Shown piece after piece: positions 31,162 to 39,992 of a stretch of DNA of 64,000 bases. The stretch covers positions 62,001 to 126,000 of the forward strand of contig NZ_WTYB01000004.1 of NCBI RefSeq assembly GCF_009828055.1, read 5' to 3'. Source of the stretch: Erythrobacter ramosus. Lineage in GTDB: Bacteria; Pseudomonadota; Alphaproteobacteria; Sphingomonadales; Sphingomonadaceae. The notes beneath the pieces are model-generated. The model worked only from the letters and a program-made list of their open reading frames with translations. It ran no database searches and was not told where the DNA came from. The translations under genes were made by a program, and so were the position numbers. Every line of letters starts with the position of its first letter. The stretch's first letter is position 1.

Positions 31162-31329
31162 TCAGGCGGCAGGCGGTCCGCCCTCGCGCTCGGCCGCGTC
31201 TTTCGCTGCCTTTTCGGCGCGGGTCTTTTTCAGCATGCGGTCCATCTTCACCCATTGCCAGACGCCGAACCCGATCGCGATGCCGTAGAAAAACACCAGC
31301 TCGATCCAGCCGAATGTGCCGCTATCCAT
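31162..31329 (-). CDS. Small single-helix membrane protein downstream of bchO
   Basis: 55 residues (MDSGTFGWIELVFFYGIAI...), with one membrane helix at about residues 8-26 and then a basic, Ala/Lys/Glu-rich helical tail (RMLKKTRAEKAAKDAAEREG). The ATG at 31329 lies 8 bases inside the end of bchO, so it is translationally coupled to the Mg-chelatase operon. I do not know a named family. The topology resembles small assembly or anchoring subunits. Its size and strict coupling argue for a real gene despite its shortness. Confidence 0.72.
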   Translation of the reverse strand: MDSGTFGWIELVFFYGIAIGFGVWQWVKMDRMLKKTRAEKAAKDAAEREGGPPAA

Positions 31330-32212
31330 GGCGCGCCTCCTGACTTTGCTCGGCGAGGAAGGCGGCGATCAGCGCAGCGGCTTTCTCGGGCGCTTCCTCA
31401 TGGGCAAGATGGCCGAGACTGGGAAGCACGTCCAGCCGCGCGTTCGCCAGCCAGCTATGGGCGTCCTTGGCCCAGTCGAGCGGGATGGCGGGGTCATTTG
31501 CCCCGTGGATCAGCAGCACCGGGTTGCGGACATCACCCATCCGCAGACGCAGGCCGGGCAAGTCCCAGTTCGCCATCATCGCCAGCGCGCCGCCCGCGTG
31601 CGCGGGGTGCTTCAGGAGTGTGCGGTAACAGGCGAGGCCCTCCGGCTCGATATGCGAGTGGGTCGACCGCCACAGGAACTTCTTGGCGCCGCCGACAAGG
31701 TCAATGCTCCCGGCAAACAACCGCGGCACCAGCGGGTTGATGAACAGCGCTTTGGCGACCGCCGGGAAAATCTGTGCAAGCGCGCCGGGGAAGGGCCGCA
31801 GCGCGGAATTGAGGCCAATGATCGGGCCGGTGTAGCCGTGGTCGAGCGCCATTTGCAGCGCAATCGCCGCGCCTGCCGAATGGCCGATGATGGCCGTGGG
31901 CTCAACATCGAGCACCTTCATCAGCCCCGCAATCTCGCCCGCCATCGCCGGCAGGCTCATTGCATAGGCATCATGCCCGGTCGTGAAGGCATGGCGCGGC
32001 AGATCGGGGGCGATGACGGTGTGGGTCTGTGCCAGCAGCGGCATCAGCCCGCGCCATGAATGCACCGAAGCGCCGGTGCCGTGGAGCAGCAGCAGCGGCG
32101 GGCCGCTCCCCATGCGCTGCACGTGCCAGCGCTTGGCGCCAAGGCTCACGAAGTCACTTGCCTCGCGGTGCGGCCAGATCAGGCCTTCGCGGTTCCAATC
32201 GAGCGTGCTCAT
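31322..32212 (-). CDS. bchO: Mg-chelatase accessory protein BchO (alpha/beta hydrolase)
   Basis: 296 residues of the alpha/beta hydrolase fold. Candidate triad: Ser in TAIIGHSAGAAIAL, Asp in LLIHGANDPAIPLDW, His in LPSLGHLAHEEAPE. The oxyanion region is LLLLHGTGASVHSWRGL. BchO always accompanies bchD/bchI but its reaction is not established. The start overlaps bchD by 4 bases (ATGA). Confidence 0.92.
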   Translation of the reverse strand: MSTLDWNREGLIWPHREASDFVSLGAKRWHVQRMGSGPPLLLLHGTGASVHSWRGLMPLLAQTHTVIAPDLPRHAFTTGHDAYAMSLPAMAGEIAGLMKVLDVEPTAIIGHSAGAAIALQMALDHGYTGPIIGLNSALRPFPGALAQIFPAVAKALFINPLVPRLFAGSIDLVGGAKKFLWRSTHSHIEPEGLACYRTLLKHPAHAGGALAMMANWDLPGLRLRMGDVRNPVLLIHGANDPAIPLDWAKDAHSWLANARLDVLPSLGHLAHEEAPEKAAALIAAFLAEQSQEARHG

Positions 32213-33897
32213 GCCGCCTTGCCGATGGGCTGAACCGCGTTGATCGCAGCCGTGATCATGCGGGCGTCGGCGCGGGGGAGAGCGAGGAAACGCCCGCCCA
32301 GCGCAGCGGCCAGCGCCGCGCCTTCGGGGCCAGGGCGGGCGGAGATGTCGACCACCAATGCGTCGATCCCGCGCGCGTAGATGGCCTTGGCGGCGGCCTC
32401 GGCATCGGCGGCGGCTTGGGGCCTGCCGGGCGCGCCGTCGGCGGCGATATTGGCGCGGCCATCCGTCAGGATCACCAGCGCCGCACTGCGCCCGCGCGCG
32501 ATGACGGCTTCGGCCACTTCGCGGGCGGCGTTAAGGCCCATCGCAAGCGGCGTGCCCCCGCCGCCGGGCAATTCCGCCAGCGTCCGCCGCGCCCGGGTGA
32601 GCGAGCGGGTGGGGGGCAGAATCAGTTCGGCGCTCGTTCCCCGGAATGCGACCAGCGCGACTTCGGAGCGGGTAACATAGGCTTGGCCCAGCATCAATTC
32701 GACCGCGCCCTTGGCCTCGGCGAGCCGCGCTGCTGCCGCCGAGCCGCTGGCGTCGACCGCGAAGATCGTGACACGGGCGGCGCGTTCCTCGAAGCGGCGG
32801 ATGCGCAGGTCTTCCTTGCGCATCAGGATTGCCGAGGCGTCATTGGCGCCCGCTTCCCGACGCCTGACGGCCTGCCATGGGACAGCGGCTCGCAGCGAGT
32901 CGATCAACGCCAGCTTGGCCCCGCCGCGCGGCATTCCGGGACGCGCGCCCAGTGGCTTGCCGCGCGTGGCGGCCTTGCGTTTCTGCCCGGTCCCGCTGCT
33001 GGACGAGCGGCGCGGGGCTTTGCCTTGGGCGAGTTGTGCGAGCAGATCCGCCGGGATCGCTGCCTTGGCCGCTTCGACCAGGATGTCGGAGAGATCGAGT
33101 TCCTGCTGCTGCTGTTCGCCGTCGGACTGGTCATCCCGCTCGCCCTCAGGGGGAGGCGGCTTGTCTTCGGGCGGGGCGTCCTGTTCCTGCGGTGGCAAGC
33201 GCGTGGCGCGCGGGGCGAGCACCAGCCGCACTGCGCCGGTCAGATCGGCCTTTTCCGCAGCGCCGCGCCCGTCGAGCGCGGCAAGCCCACGCGCCGCCTC
33301 TCCGGCAAAGATCAGCGCCCGCACGCTCTCCACTCCCAGCGCGTCAGCAGTCGCGGCGAGCGCGCGCAGGGCGTCGTCGCCAAGCGGAGCCACCAGCGCC
33401 AAAGTGCCAGCCGCCGGAGCCAGCGCCACCCCCTGCCAGCGCCGCGAGGTGGACAGGTCGCAAGCAAAGGCCAGCCGTTCGGTCAGGCTGGCCGGCGGCG
33501 CTTCCTCGGGCTCGGTCGCATCGTCGAGCAGCACCAGCGCGGCCTGCCCTTCGTCCAGAGACTGCGCGAGCCGTCCGGCGATGCTGCCATCCATCCGCTC
33601 GGCCATTCCGGCGAGCAGCACGCCGCCGCGTGCTTCCTCGATCAACCCGGTCTGCCGGATCGGGCGACCGGCGGAGAGGCTCGCGGCGAGATCGATCCCG
33701 CCCAGCAGCCGCTCGTCATCAATATGCCCCGGCATTCGCCTGAGCGTAACGCGAGCGCCCAAAGCCGCCACCAGCGCCTCGCGCGCCGGGCTGTTGCCGC
33801 GCAGGACCATGCCTTTGAAAGTGGCCGGAGCCAGAGCAAACAGCCGCGCCGCCAGCACCGCATCATCCAGCGGGTCAGCGGTGTCGTTGAGGGTCAT
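32209..33897 (-). CDS. bchD: Magnesium chelatase subunit D
   Basis: 562 residues from the ATG at 33897, which overlaps the bchI stop (ATGA); the open frame further upstream is bchI sequence in another frame. Layout: degenerate AAA+ domain (1-250), a linker with acidic, Pro and Gln runs (around 255-300), then a von Willebrand A domain with MIDAS DASGS at 382-386 and a further ILTDGRANIA. It forms the double ring with BchI that powers BchH. Confidence 0.95.
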   Translation of the reverse strand: MTLNDTADPLDDAVLAARLFALAPATFKGMVLRGNSPAREALVAALGARVTLRRMPGHIDDERLLGGIDLAASLSAGRPIRQTGLIEEARGGVLLAGMAERMDGSIAGRLAQSLDEGQAALVLLDDATEPEEAPPASLTERLAFACDLSTSRRWQGVALAPAAGTLALVAPLGDDALRALAATADALGVESVRALIFAGEAARGLAALDGRGAAEKADLTGAVRLVLAPRATRLPPQEQDAPPEDKPPPPEGERDDQSDGEQQQQELDLSDILVEAAKAAIPADLLAQLAQGKAPRRSSSSGTGQKRKAATRGKPLGARPGMPRGGAKLALIDSLRAAVPWQAVRRREAGANDASAILMRKEDLRIRRFEERAARVTIFAVDASGSAAAARLAEAKGAVELMLGQAYVTRSEVALVAFRGTSAELILPPTRSLTRARRTLAELPGGGGTPLAMGLNAAREVAEAVIARGRSAALVILTDGRANIAADGAPGRPQAAADAEAAAKAIYARGIDALVVDISARPGPEGAALAAALGGRFLALPRADARMITAAINAVQPIGKAA

Positions 33898-34895
33898 CCG
33901 AACAGCTCGGCGATCGCCCGGGTGATGCGCACGGTGGAGCCGGTCTCGTCCAGCACATCGCGCCGCAGTCGGTGGCGCAGCGCCAGCGGGGCAATGGCGA
34001 TCATATGCTTGCGAGTGACGCTCTTGGCGCCCTCTAGCGCCGCCAGCGCGCGGGCGGCGCGCATCAGGGTGAGCTCGCCGCGCAGGCCATCCGCGCCCAC
34101 GGCAAGGCACAGATTGGCGGCATCGCGCAGCACATCATCGCCCGCTTCCAGCTTGGGGAGCCGTGCCTTGCCCTTGGCGACGCGCTTGAGGATCGCCTCG
34201 TCCTCACCCGCCCAACGCGCTGCGAAGCTTTCGGGATCACGCTCGTTCTCGGCGACGAGGCGCATGATCGCGATCCTGACCTCAATATCCTTCGGGCTGC
34301 GCACTTCCACCGAAAGGCCGAAGCGGTCGAGCAGCTGGGGCCTAAGTTCGCCTTCTTCCGGGTTGCCGCTGCCGATCAGCACGAACTTGGCCGGGTGGCG
34401 CACCGACAGGCCTTCGCGCTCCACCACGTTCTCGCCCGAAGCGGCGACGTCCAGCAGCAGATCGACGAGGTGGTCTTCGAGCAGGTTGATCTCGTCGATA
34501 TACAGGAACCCGCGATGGGCTTTGGCCAGCAGACCGGGTTCAAACGCCTTCTCGCCCGAGCGCAGCGCGCGTTCCAAGTCGAGCGAGCCGATCACCCGGT
34601 CCTCGGTCGCGCCGAGCGGCATATCGACGAAGGGAACCGCGCGCTTGACCATCTTGCCCGTGCCGCAGACGCCCGGATAACGCGCCTGATCCTCTTTGGA
34701 GGCACCATAGGGGCAGCCTTCCGCAGCCATGATCGGCGGCAGCAGGCTGGCGAGCGCGCGCGCAGCGGTGCTCTTGCCGGTGCCGCGATCGCCGAACACC
34801 ATCACCCCGCCAATGCTGGGGTCGACCGCTGCAATGAGCAGGGCCAGTTTCATCTCGTCCTGACCGACGATTGCGGAGAAGGGGAAGCGTGCCAT
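33894..34895 (-). CDS. bchI: Magnesium chelatase ATPase subunit I
   Basis: 333 residues, AAA+ ATPase. Walker A GDRGTGKS at 35-42, Walker B FLYIDEINLL at 130-139, and a sensor region FVLIGSGNPEEGELRPQLLD with the arginine finger segment following. It hydrolyses ATP in a hexameric ring during Mg insertion. It is first of the coupled bchI-bchD-bchO-orf55 operon. The 67 bases upstream contain no convincing PpsR palindrome. Confidence 0.96.
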   Translation of the reverse strand: MARFPFSAIVGQDEMKLALLIAAVDPSIGGVMVFGDRGTGKSTAARALASLLPPIMAAEGCPYGASKEDQARYPGVCGTGKMVKRAVPFVDMPLGATEDRVIGSLDLERALRSGEKAFEPGLLAKAHRGFLYIDEINLLEDHLVDLLLDVAASGENVVEREGLSVRHPAKFVLIGSGNPEEGELRPQLLDRFGLSVEVRSPKDIEVRIAIMRLVAENERDPESFAARWAGEDEAILKRVAKGKARLPKLEAGDDVLRDAANLCLAVGADGLRGELTLMRAARALAALEGAKSVTRKHMIAIAPLALRHRLRRDVLDETGSTVRITRAIAELFG

Positions 34896-34962
34896 GTGGA
34901 GCGTCTTGTGAACGGTTGTCGCGCGTCGGACAAGCCGTGTGACAGGCTGGCTGGACAGTTTT

Positions 34963-36663
34963 CTACCGCTTCCCCAGCCGATTCAACACAAGCACCGGCA
35001 GCAGCCCCGCTGCGAGCAGGATCAGCGCCGGGATGGCGGCTTCCACCAGCCGTTCGTCACTCGCGAGGCGGTAGGTGCGGGTCGCCAGCGTTTCGAGGTT
35101 GAATGGGCGCAGGATCAGTGTCGCGGGCAGTTCGCGCAAGGTGTCGATGAACACCAGCGCCGCCGCTCCCGCCAGGCTCGGGGCGAGCAGCGGGGCGTAG
35201 ATCCGGGCAAGCACGCGCGACGGGGAAGCGCCAAGGCTCCTCGCAGCGGCATCAAGGCCGGGGGGAATGCGCGCCAGCCCGCCGCTGACGCTGTTATAGG
35301 CGACCGTCATGAACCGCACCGACAGCGCATAGATCAGCAGCGCGCTGGTGCCGGTCAGCAACAAGCCGCCGCTCCATCCGAAACTGTCGCGGGCGAAGCG
35401 GGTGAGGCTTTGGTCGAAAGCTCCGAGCGGAGCGAGCAGGCCGACCGCCAGCAAAGCACCCGGCAGCGCATAGCCCAGCGTCGCCAGCCGGATCGCGCTC
35501 GCCGTGATGCGCGAGGCCGAGCGCGCGCGGGCAAAGGCGAGCATAAGCGCGGCGACAAGGCACAGGCTTGCCGCAGCAAGGCCGAGCCACAGGCTACCAC
35601 GGATATAGGTGGGAAGGTCGCCCGCAGCACCTTGCGCGATCGGGGTCAGCGCAAGGGTGGCGAGATATCCGGCGGGCAGCACAAAGCCGAGCAGCACCGG
35701 CGCGGCGCAGGCGAGGAAGGCTAGTCCCTTGCCCAGCGGCGTCAGTGCCACCAACGGCTCTTCGTCACGCCGCGCGGCGAGGCCATCGCGGCTGTCGCTG
35801 CGTCCGCGCCGGCTCTGCGCCTCCCACGCCACCAGCGCGATGACGAAGACCAGCATGATCGCAGCGAGCTTCAAGGCGGCGGCCTTGTCGCCCATTGCCA
35901 GCCAGCTGCGGAAGATCCCGGTCGAGAAGGTGGGGATCGCGAAATATTCGGCCACGCCGAAATCGGCGAGCACCTCCATCAGCACCAGCGCGAGGCCCCC
36001 GGCGATGGCGGGACGGGCGGCGGGCATCGCCACGCGCCAGAACGCCCGCGCAGGCGCAGCGCCAAGGCTGCGGGCGGCGCGGAATTGCGTGATGCTCTGG
36101 GTTGCAAAGGCGGTGCGGGCCAGCAGATAGACGTAAGGATAGAGCACAAAGCCCAGCACGAACGCCCCGCCGCCCAGCGACCGGATGTCGGGGAAGGCAT
36201 AATCGTCCGCTACCCAGCCCATGCTTGCGCGCAGGGCGCTTTGCAGCGGCCCGGCAAAATCGAGCAGATCGGCATAGATATAGGCGGCCAGATAGGCGGG
36301 CAGGGCGAGCGGCAGCACCAGCGCCCAGCTAAGCACACGGCGCGCCGGAAAGCGGGTCGCGGCGACCAGCCATGCGCAGCCCGTTCCCACCACCGCTGCA
36401 ATGCCGCCCGCGACCAGCATCAAGAGCGCGGTGTTGGCGACATAGGTCGGCAGCACGGTCGCAGCGAGATCGGCAATCGCCTCTCCGCCTCCTGCGAGCG
36501 AGGCCCAGGCAATCGCGGCAATCGGCAGTCCAGCCAGCGCGGCGATGACCAGCGCGGTCACGCTCCAACCGCCGCCGCTTGCGCCATGGCCTGCAATTTG
36601 CCTAAGGCGGCTCACCGGGAGTTTCCCCCAAAACCCACGCGCCGTGAGGGCAGGATCAGCCAT
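34963..36663 (-). CDS. Fe(III)-type ABC transporter permease
   Basis: 566 residues from the ATG at 36663; two fused binding-protein-dependent permease domains with about twelve membrane segments, as in FbpB/SfuB. The EAA-like loops are AARSLGAAPARAFWRVAMP and AARSLGASPSRVLARIYAPL. The partners are the divergent ATPase (36663-37682) and binding protein (37747-38790). The start codon shares a base with the divergent TTG start. A GTG at 36615 preceded by GGGGGA is an alternative that frees space for promoters. Confidence 0.88.
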   Translation of the reverse strand: MADPALTARGFWGKLPVSRLRQIAGHGASGGGWSVTALVIAALAGLPIAAIAWASLAGGGEAIADLAATVLPTYVANTALLMLVAGGIAAVVGTGCAWLVAATRFPARRVLSWALVLPLALPAYLAAYIYADLLDFAGPLQSALRASMGWVADDYAFPDIRSLGGGAFVLGFVLYPYVYLLARTAFATQSITQFRAARSLGAAPARAFWRVAMPAARPAIAGGLALVLMEVLADFGVAEYFAIPTFSTGIFRSWLAMGDKAAALKLAAIMLVFVIALVAWEAQSRRGRSDSRDGLAARRDEEPLVALTPLGKGLAFLACAAPVLLGFVLPAGYLATLALTPIAQGAAGDLPTYIRGSLWLGLAAASLCLVAALMLAFARARSASRITASAIRLATLGYALPGALLAVGLLAPLGAFDQSLTRFARDSFGWSGGLLLTGTSALLIYALSVRFMTVAYNSVSGGLARIPPGLDAAARSLGASPSRVLARIYAPLLAPSLAGAAALVFIDTLRELPATLILRPFNLETLATRTYRLASDERLVEAAIPALILLAAGLLPVLVLNRLGKR

Positions 36664-37682
36664 TGAGCCTCGAATTTCGTCATATTGCCCATGCATACGG
36701 TGAGGTGCGGGCGCTGGAGGATATCAGCTTTACCGCGCCCGCGGGGGAAATCACGTGCCTGCTTGGCGCGTCGGGTTGCGGGAAGTCAACACTGCTTGGC
36801 CTCGCGGCTGGCTTGCTGAGAGTGCAGCAGGGCGAGGTTACGCTGGGGGACGAGGTGCTGGCCGACGCGCAGCGCAGCCCGCCGCCCGAAGCGCGGCCCG
36901 TGGGGCTGGTGTTTCAGGACGGCGCGCTGTTTCCGCACATGACGCTGGCCGCCAATGTTGCCTTTGGCCTGCCCAAAGCGCGGCGCGGGGAAGCAGATAG
37001 CTGGCTCGCTAAGGTCGGGCTTGCCGGGATGGGCGCACGCTATCCCCACGAGCTTTCGGGCGGGCAGCAACAGCGCGCCGCGCTCGCCCGCGCCATGGCG
37101 CCCGAGCCGCGGGTGCTGCTGATGGACGAGCCCTTCGCCAGCGTCGACATCGTGCTGCGCCGCAAGCTCCGCCGCGAATGCCGCATTCTGCTGCGCGAGG
37201 CGGGGGCGACGGTGGTGCTGGTGACGCATGATCCGGCCGAAGCGCTCGATATTGCGGATCGGATCGCGGTGATGGAGGGCGGACGGATCATCCAGTTTGG
37301 CACCCCGCAGGAGCTTCACCATGCGCCCGCCACCGCTTCGGTCGGGGCGATTTTCAGCGGCGCGCAGATTATCTCGGGCACGCGCGGGGCCGAGGGGCTG
37401 GATACGCCGTTCGGGTTGTGGCCGCTGGAGAGCCTGATCGGCGCGTTGCCCGATGCCCCCGCATTCGACCTGCTGGTGCAGGCCGACGGGCTGGTGCCGG
37501 TGGCGGATGGTCGCGGGTGCAGCGTGCGTGATGTGCATCCGATGGGGCCGCGCGACCGGGTGTTGCTCCAGGGTGCGGATGGGGCGGCGATCACTGTCGA
37601 GACCGCGCTGCCGGTCGATCCGGACAAGACCTATAGCGTGCTGCCGGACCCGAACAGCGTGCGGGCTTTTGCGCGCAGTTAG
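36663..37682 (+). CDS. Fe(III)-type ABC transporter ATP-binding protein
   Basis: 339 residues, TTG start with AGGA eight bases upstream. Walker A GASGCGKST, Q-loop VFQDGALFPHMTL, signature LSGGQQQRAALARAM, Walker B VLLMDEPFASVD, H-loop VTHDPAE. The C-terminal regulatory OB-like domain (after residue 240) fits the FbpC/PotA class. It supplies energy for uptake of the substrate bound by the lipoprotein encoded downstream. Confidence 0.92.
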   Translation: MSLEFRHIAHAYGEVRALEDISFTAPAGEITCLLGASGCGKSTLLGLAAGLLRVQQGEVTLGDEVLADAQRSPPPEARPVGLVFQDGALFPHMTLAANVAFGLPKARRGEADSWLAKVGLAGMGARYPHELSGGQQQRAALARAMAPEPRVLLMDEPFASVDIVLRRKLRRECRILLREAGATVVLVTHDPAEALDIADRIAVMEGGRIIQFGTPQELHHAPATASVGAIFSGAQIISGTRGAEGLDTPFGLWPLESLIGALPDAPAFDLLVQADGLVPVADGRGCSVRDVHPMGPRDRVLLQGADGAAITVETALPVDPDKTYSVLPDPNSVRAFARS

Positions 37683-37706
37683 GGCTTGCGCGGCCCACGA
37701 TTATAT

Positions 37707-37721
37707 TGCAAGTCATTCGCA
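37707..37721. promoter_or_regulatory. Fur-like palindrome before the iron-binding protein gene
   Basis: TGCAAGTCATTCGCA is a 15-base near-palindrome (TGC-A-A...T-GCA symmetry with purine-purine exchanges) 26 bases before the ATG of the binding protein. It resembles alphaproteobacterial Fur boxes. An adjoining TATATT at 37702-37707 could be a -10. It would let the binding protein be expressed from its own iron-controlled promoter. Confidence 0.5.
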
Positions 37722-37746
37722 AGTAGTCACAGAAAGCCTCTCTCAC

Positions 37747-38790
37747 ATGAAGAACCTCGTCCTTGCCGCCTGCGCATTTGTCAGCCTTGGCGCGCTGTCC
37801 GGCTGCGCTGATGACGCTGGCGACGCGGCGGTGCCGATCACGGGTGAGGTCAACATCTATTCCTCGCGCCACTACGACACCGATCTGGCGCTCTACGAGG
37901 ATTTCACCCGTGAAACCGGGATAAAGGTCAACCGGATCGAGGCCGACGCCGATGCGCTGATCGAACGGATCGGAGCCGAGGGCGAGTTCAGCCCCGCCGA
38001 CCTGCTCATCACGGTCGATGCCGGGCGGCTGTGGCGGGCGGAAGAAGCAGGGATTCTCGCACCGGTCGATTCGCCAGTGCTGAAGGAGCGCCTGCCCGCC
38101 AACCTGCGCCACCCGGATGGACTATGGTTCGGCCTGTCGACCCGCGCGAGGATCATCATCTACAACAAGGCCGAAGGCGTGCCGCAGGGCCTCGCCAATT
38201 ATGCCGATCTCGCCAGTCCGGCGCTGAAGGGCGCGATCTGCATGCGGTCGTCCTCGAACATCTACAACATCTCGCTCCTCTCCAGCATCATCGCCCACAA
38301 GGGCGCGGCTGAGGCTGAGGCGTGGACCAAGGGCGTGGTGGCCAATTTCAAGCAGGCCCCGCAAGGCAATGACACTGCGATGATCGAAGCGGTCGCCGCC
38401 GGGCAGTGCCGGGTGTCGGTGGTCAACACCTATTACCTCGCTCGCTATGCCGGGGGCGATGCTGCGGCCAAGGCGATCTTTGACAAGGTCGGCGTGATCT
38501 TCCCCGATCAGGGCGGGGTCGGAACCCACGTCAACGTCAGCGGCGCGGGCCTCGTCAAGACCGCACCCAATCGCGACAACGCGGTGAAGTTCCTCGAATA
38601 CCTGACCTCGGAGAGTGCCCAGCGGTACTTCGCGGACGGCAACAACGAATACCCCGCCAGCATCGGGCTGAAGGCCAATTCTGCCGTCGAGGCGCTCGGC
38701 GCGTTCAAGGCAGATACGCTGAGCGTCGCCGATATCGGCAAGGGACAGGCCGAAGCCGTGAAAATCTTCGACCGCGCTGGCTGGAACTGA
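37747..38790 (+). CDS. Fe(III) ABC transporter substrate-binding lipoprotein
   Basis: 347 residues from the ATG at 37747. The signal peptide ends in the lipobox LSGC with Cys20, so it is likely a lipoprotein. The mature part (VNIYSSRHYDTDLALYEDFT, LITVDAGRLWRAEEAGIL, ISLLSSIIAHKG) is the FbpA/FutA family of extracellular solute-binding proteins. Tyrosines in NTYYLARYAGG match the ferric-ion ligands of the family. It follows the ATPase by 64 bases. Confidence 0.92.
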   Translation: MKNLVLAACAFVSLGALSGCADDAGDAAVPITGEVNIYSSRHYDTDLALYEDFTRETGIKVNRIEADADALIERIGAEGEFSPADLLITVDAGRLWRAEEAGILAPVDSPVLKERLPANLRHPDGLWFGLSTRARIIIYNKAEGVPQGLANYADLASPALKGAICMRSSSNIYNISLLSSIIAHKGAAEAEAWTKGVVANFKQAPQGNDTAMIEAVAAGQCRVSVVNTYYLARYAGGDAAAKAIFDKVGVIFPDQGGVGTHVNVSGAGLVKTAPNRDNAVKFLEYLTSESAQRYFADGNNEYPASIGLKANSAVEALGAFKADTLSVADIGKGQAEAVKIFDRAGWN

Positions 38791-38816
38791 CGCGGGCCGG
38801 GCAAAGGGCGCGCGAA

Positions 38817-38830
38817 TTGCGGCAGATCAA
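38817..38830. promoter_or_regulatory. Possible FNR-type box upstream of fpr
   Basis: TTGCGGCAGATCAA keeps the TTG and ATCAA halves of the FNR/FnrL consensus (TTGAT-N4-ATCAA) with two mismatches in the left arm. It lies 118 bases before the fpr start in a 157-base gap. Only a weak candidate. Confidence 0.3.
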
Positions 38831-38947
38831 GGCCCGCTTTCACCCCTTAACACTAAACTGTCTTGAAGGGCGGGCGCTACTCGTCCATTTGCGCCCGCAT
38901 TCCGGCTGCCCGTGGGGGCGGCGCTGACCTGACATCCGAGGCCCGTT

Positions 38948-39763
38948 TTGAACCAGCCCATCATCGACCGCGACCAGTTCACCGAAAGCGCGGCGCTCTC
39001 TGTTGAGACTATCACCTACGTCCATCACTGGACCGATGGGCTGTTCACGCTCAAGATGACCCGCCCGCCGAGCTTCCGCTTCCGCTCGGGCGAGTTCGTG
39101 ATGATCGGCCTGCCGGGTGACAACGGCAAGCCGCTGCTGCGCGCCTATTCGGTCGCTTCGCCCAGCTATGACGAGGAATTGGAGTTCCTCTCGATCAAGG
39201 TGCAGGACGGTCCGCTGACCTCGCGGCTCCAGCACATCAAGGTCGGCGATCCGATCTACCTCGGCAAGAAGCCGACCGGCACGCTGGTGACCGACGCGCT
39301 GCTTCCGGGCAAGCGCCTCTTCATGCTGTCGACCGGCACCGGCCTTGCGCCGTTCATGAGCCTCGTGCGCGATCCCGATGTCTACCAGATGTTCGAGGAA
39401 GTGATTGTCGTCCACTCGGTGCGCAACGTGAACGAGCTGGCCTATCGCGAGCTGCTGGAATCGAAGCTCGAAGGCGATCCGCTGCTCGAAGACGATGATC
39501 GCGCCAAGATGATCTATGTGCCGACCGTGACCCGCGAAAGCTTCCGCACGCAGGGCCGCATCCAGCAGCTGATCGACGATGGCCGGCTGTTCGAACAGAG
39601 CAAAGGGCCGCAGCGCTTCGTGCCCGAAGAAGACCGCGTGATGCTGTGCGGATCAATGGCGATGATCAAGGACCACGCCGCCGATCTGGAACGCCGCGGG
39701 TTCGAGGAAGGCGCGAACAACAAGCCGGGTCAGTTCGTGATCGAACGCGCGTTTGTGGGGTAA
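38948..39763 (+). CDS. fpr: Ferredoxin-NADP+ reductase
   Basis: 271 residues, TTG start. FAD-binding domain with LRAYSVASPSYDEELEFLSI, NADP domain with LSTGTGLAPFMSLVRDPD and VMLCGSMAMIKD, and the C-terminal VIERAFVG typical of bacterial subclass II reductases. It exchanges electrons between NADPH and ferredoxin or flavodoxin and could feed ferredoxin to BchL and BchX. It stands alone between the iron transporter and a repeat-rich spacer. Confidence 0.94.
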   Translation: MNQPIIDRDQFTESAALSVETITYVHHWTDGLFTLKMTRPPSFRFRSGEFVMIGLPGDNGKPLLRAYSVASPSYDEELEFLSIKVQDGPLTSRLQHIKVGDPIYLGKKPTGTLVTDALLPGKRLFMLSTGTGLAPFMSLVRDPDVYQMFEEVIVVHSVRNVNELAYRELLESKLEGDPLLEDDDRAKMIYVPTVTRESFRTQGRIQQLIDDGRLFEQSKGPQRFVPEEDRVMLCGSMAMIKDHAADLERRGFEEGANNKPGQFVIERAFVG

Positions 39764-39771
39764 GGCTTACT

Positions 39772-39860
39772 CCCCTCCCCGGGCTTGACCCGGGGCCCCG
39801 CTGTGTTTTGCGCCCTGTTACGAAGAAGAAGCGGGGTCCCGGGTCAAGCCCGGGAAGGGG
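39772..39860. repeat. Intergenic palindromic repeat after fpr (long stem)
   Basis: Left arm about 39772-39801 and right arm about 39830-39860 are near-perfect reverse complements (core CCCGGGCTTGACCCGGG), separated by about 28 bases. It may act as terminator of fpr and belongs to the class of dispersed palindromes common in sphingomonad intergenic regions. Confidence 0.75.
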
Positions 39861-39890
39861 GGGTGGTGTTTCGTACCCACCAACCTCCCC

Positions 39891-39970
39891 GTCACCCCAG
39901 CGAAAGCTGGGGCCTAGAGCCTCTAGGTGCAGCGCTCGCCGCCCTAGGTCCCAGCTTGCGCTGGGATGAC
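39891..39970. repeat. Second intergenic palindromic repeat
   Basis: GTCACCCCAGCGAAAGCTGG (39891-39910) and CCAGCTTGCGCTGGGATGAC (39951-39970) form inverted arms around a spacer that contains a further CCTAG/CTAGG pairing. Each arm is itself a small hairpin. It resembles mobile intergenic repeats seen many times per sphingomonad genome; only this copy is in the window. Confidence 0.75.
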
Positions 39971-39992
39971 GGTAGGGACGTTCTACAGCCGC

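Noticed and set aside
32029..34680. 883-codon open frame antisense to bchO-bchD-bchI
   Set aside because: Composition is that of a high-GC shadow frame, it crosses three certain genes and has no recognisable domain.
34896..34962. TGT-N10-ACA and TGT-N14-ACA spacings upstream of bchI that resemble PpsR sites
   Set aside because: The spacing differs from the N12 found in all convincing sites, and the inner symmetric bases are missing.
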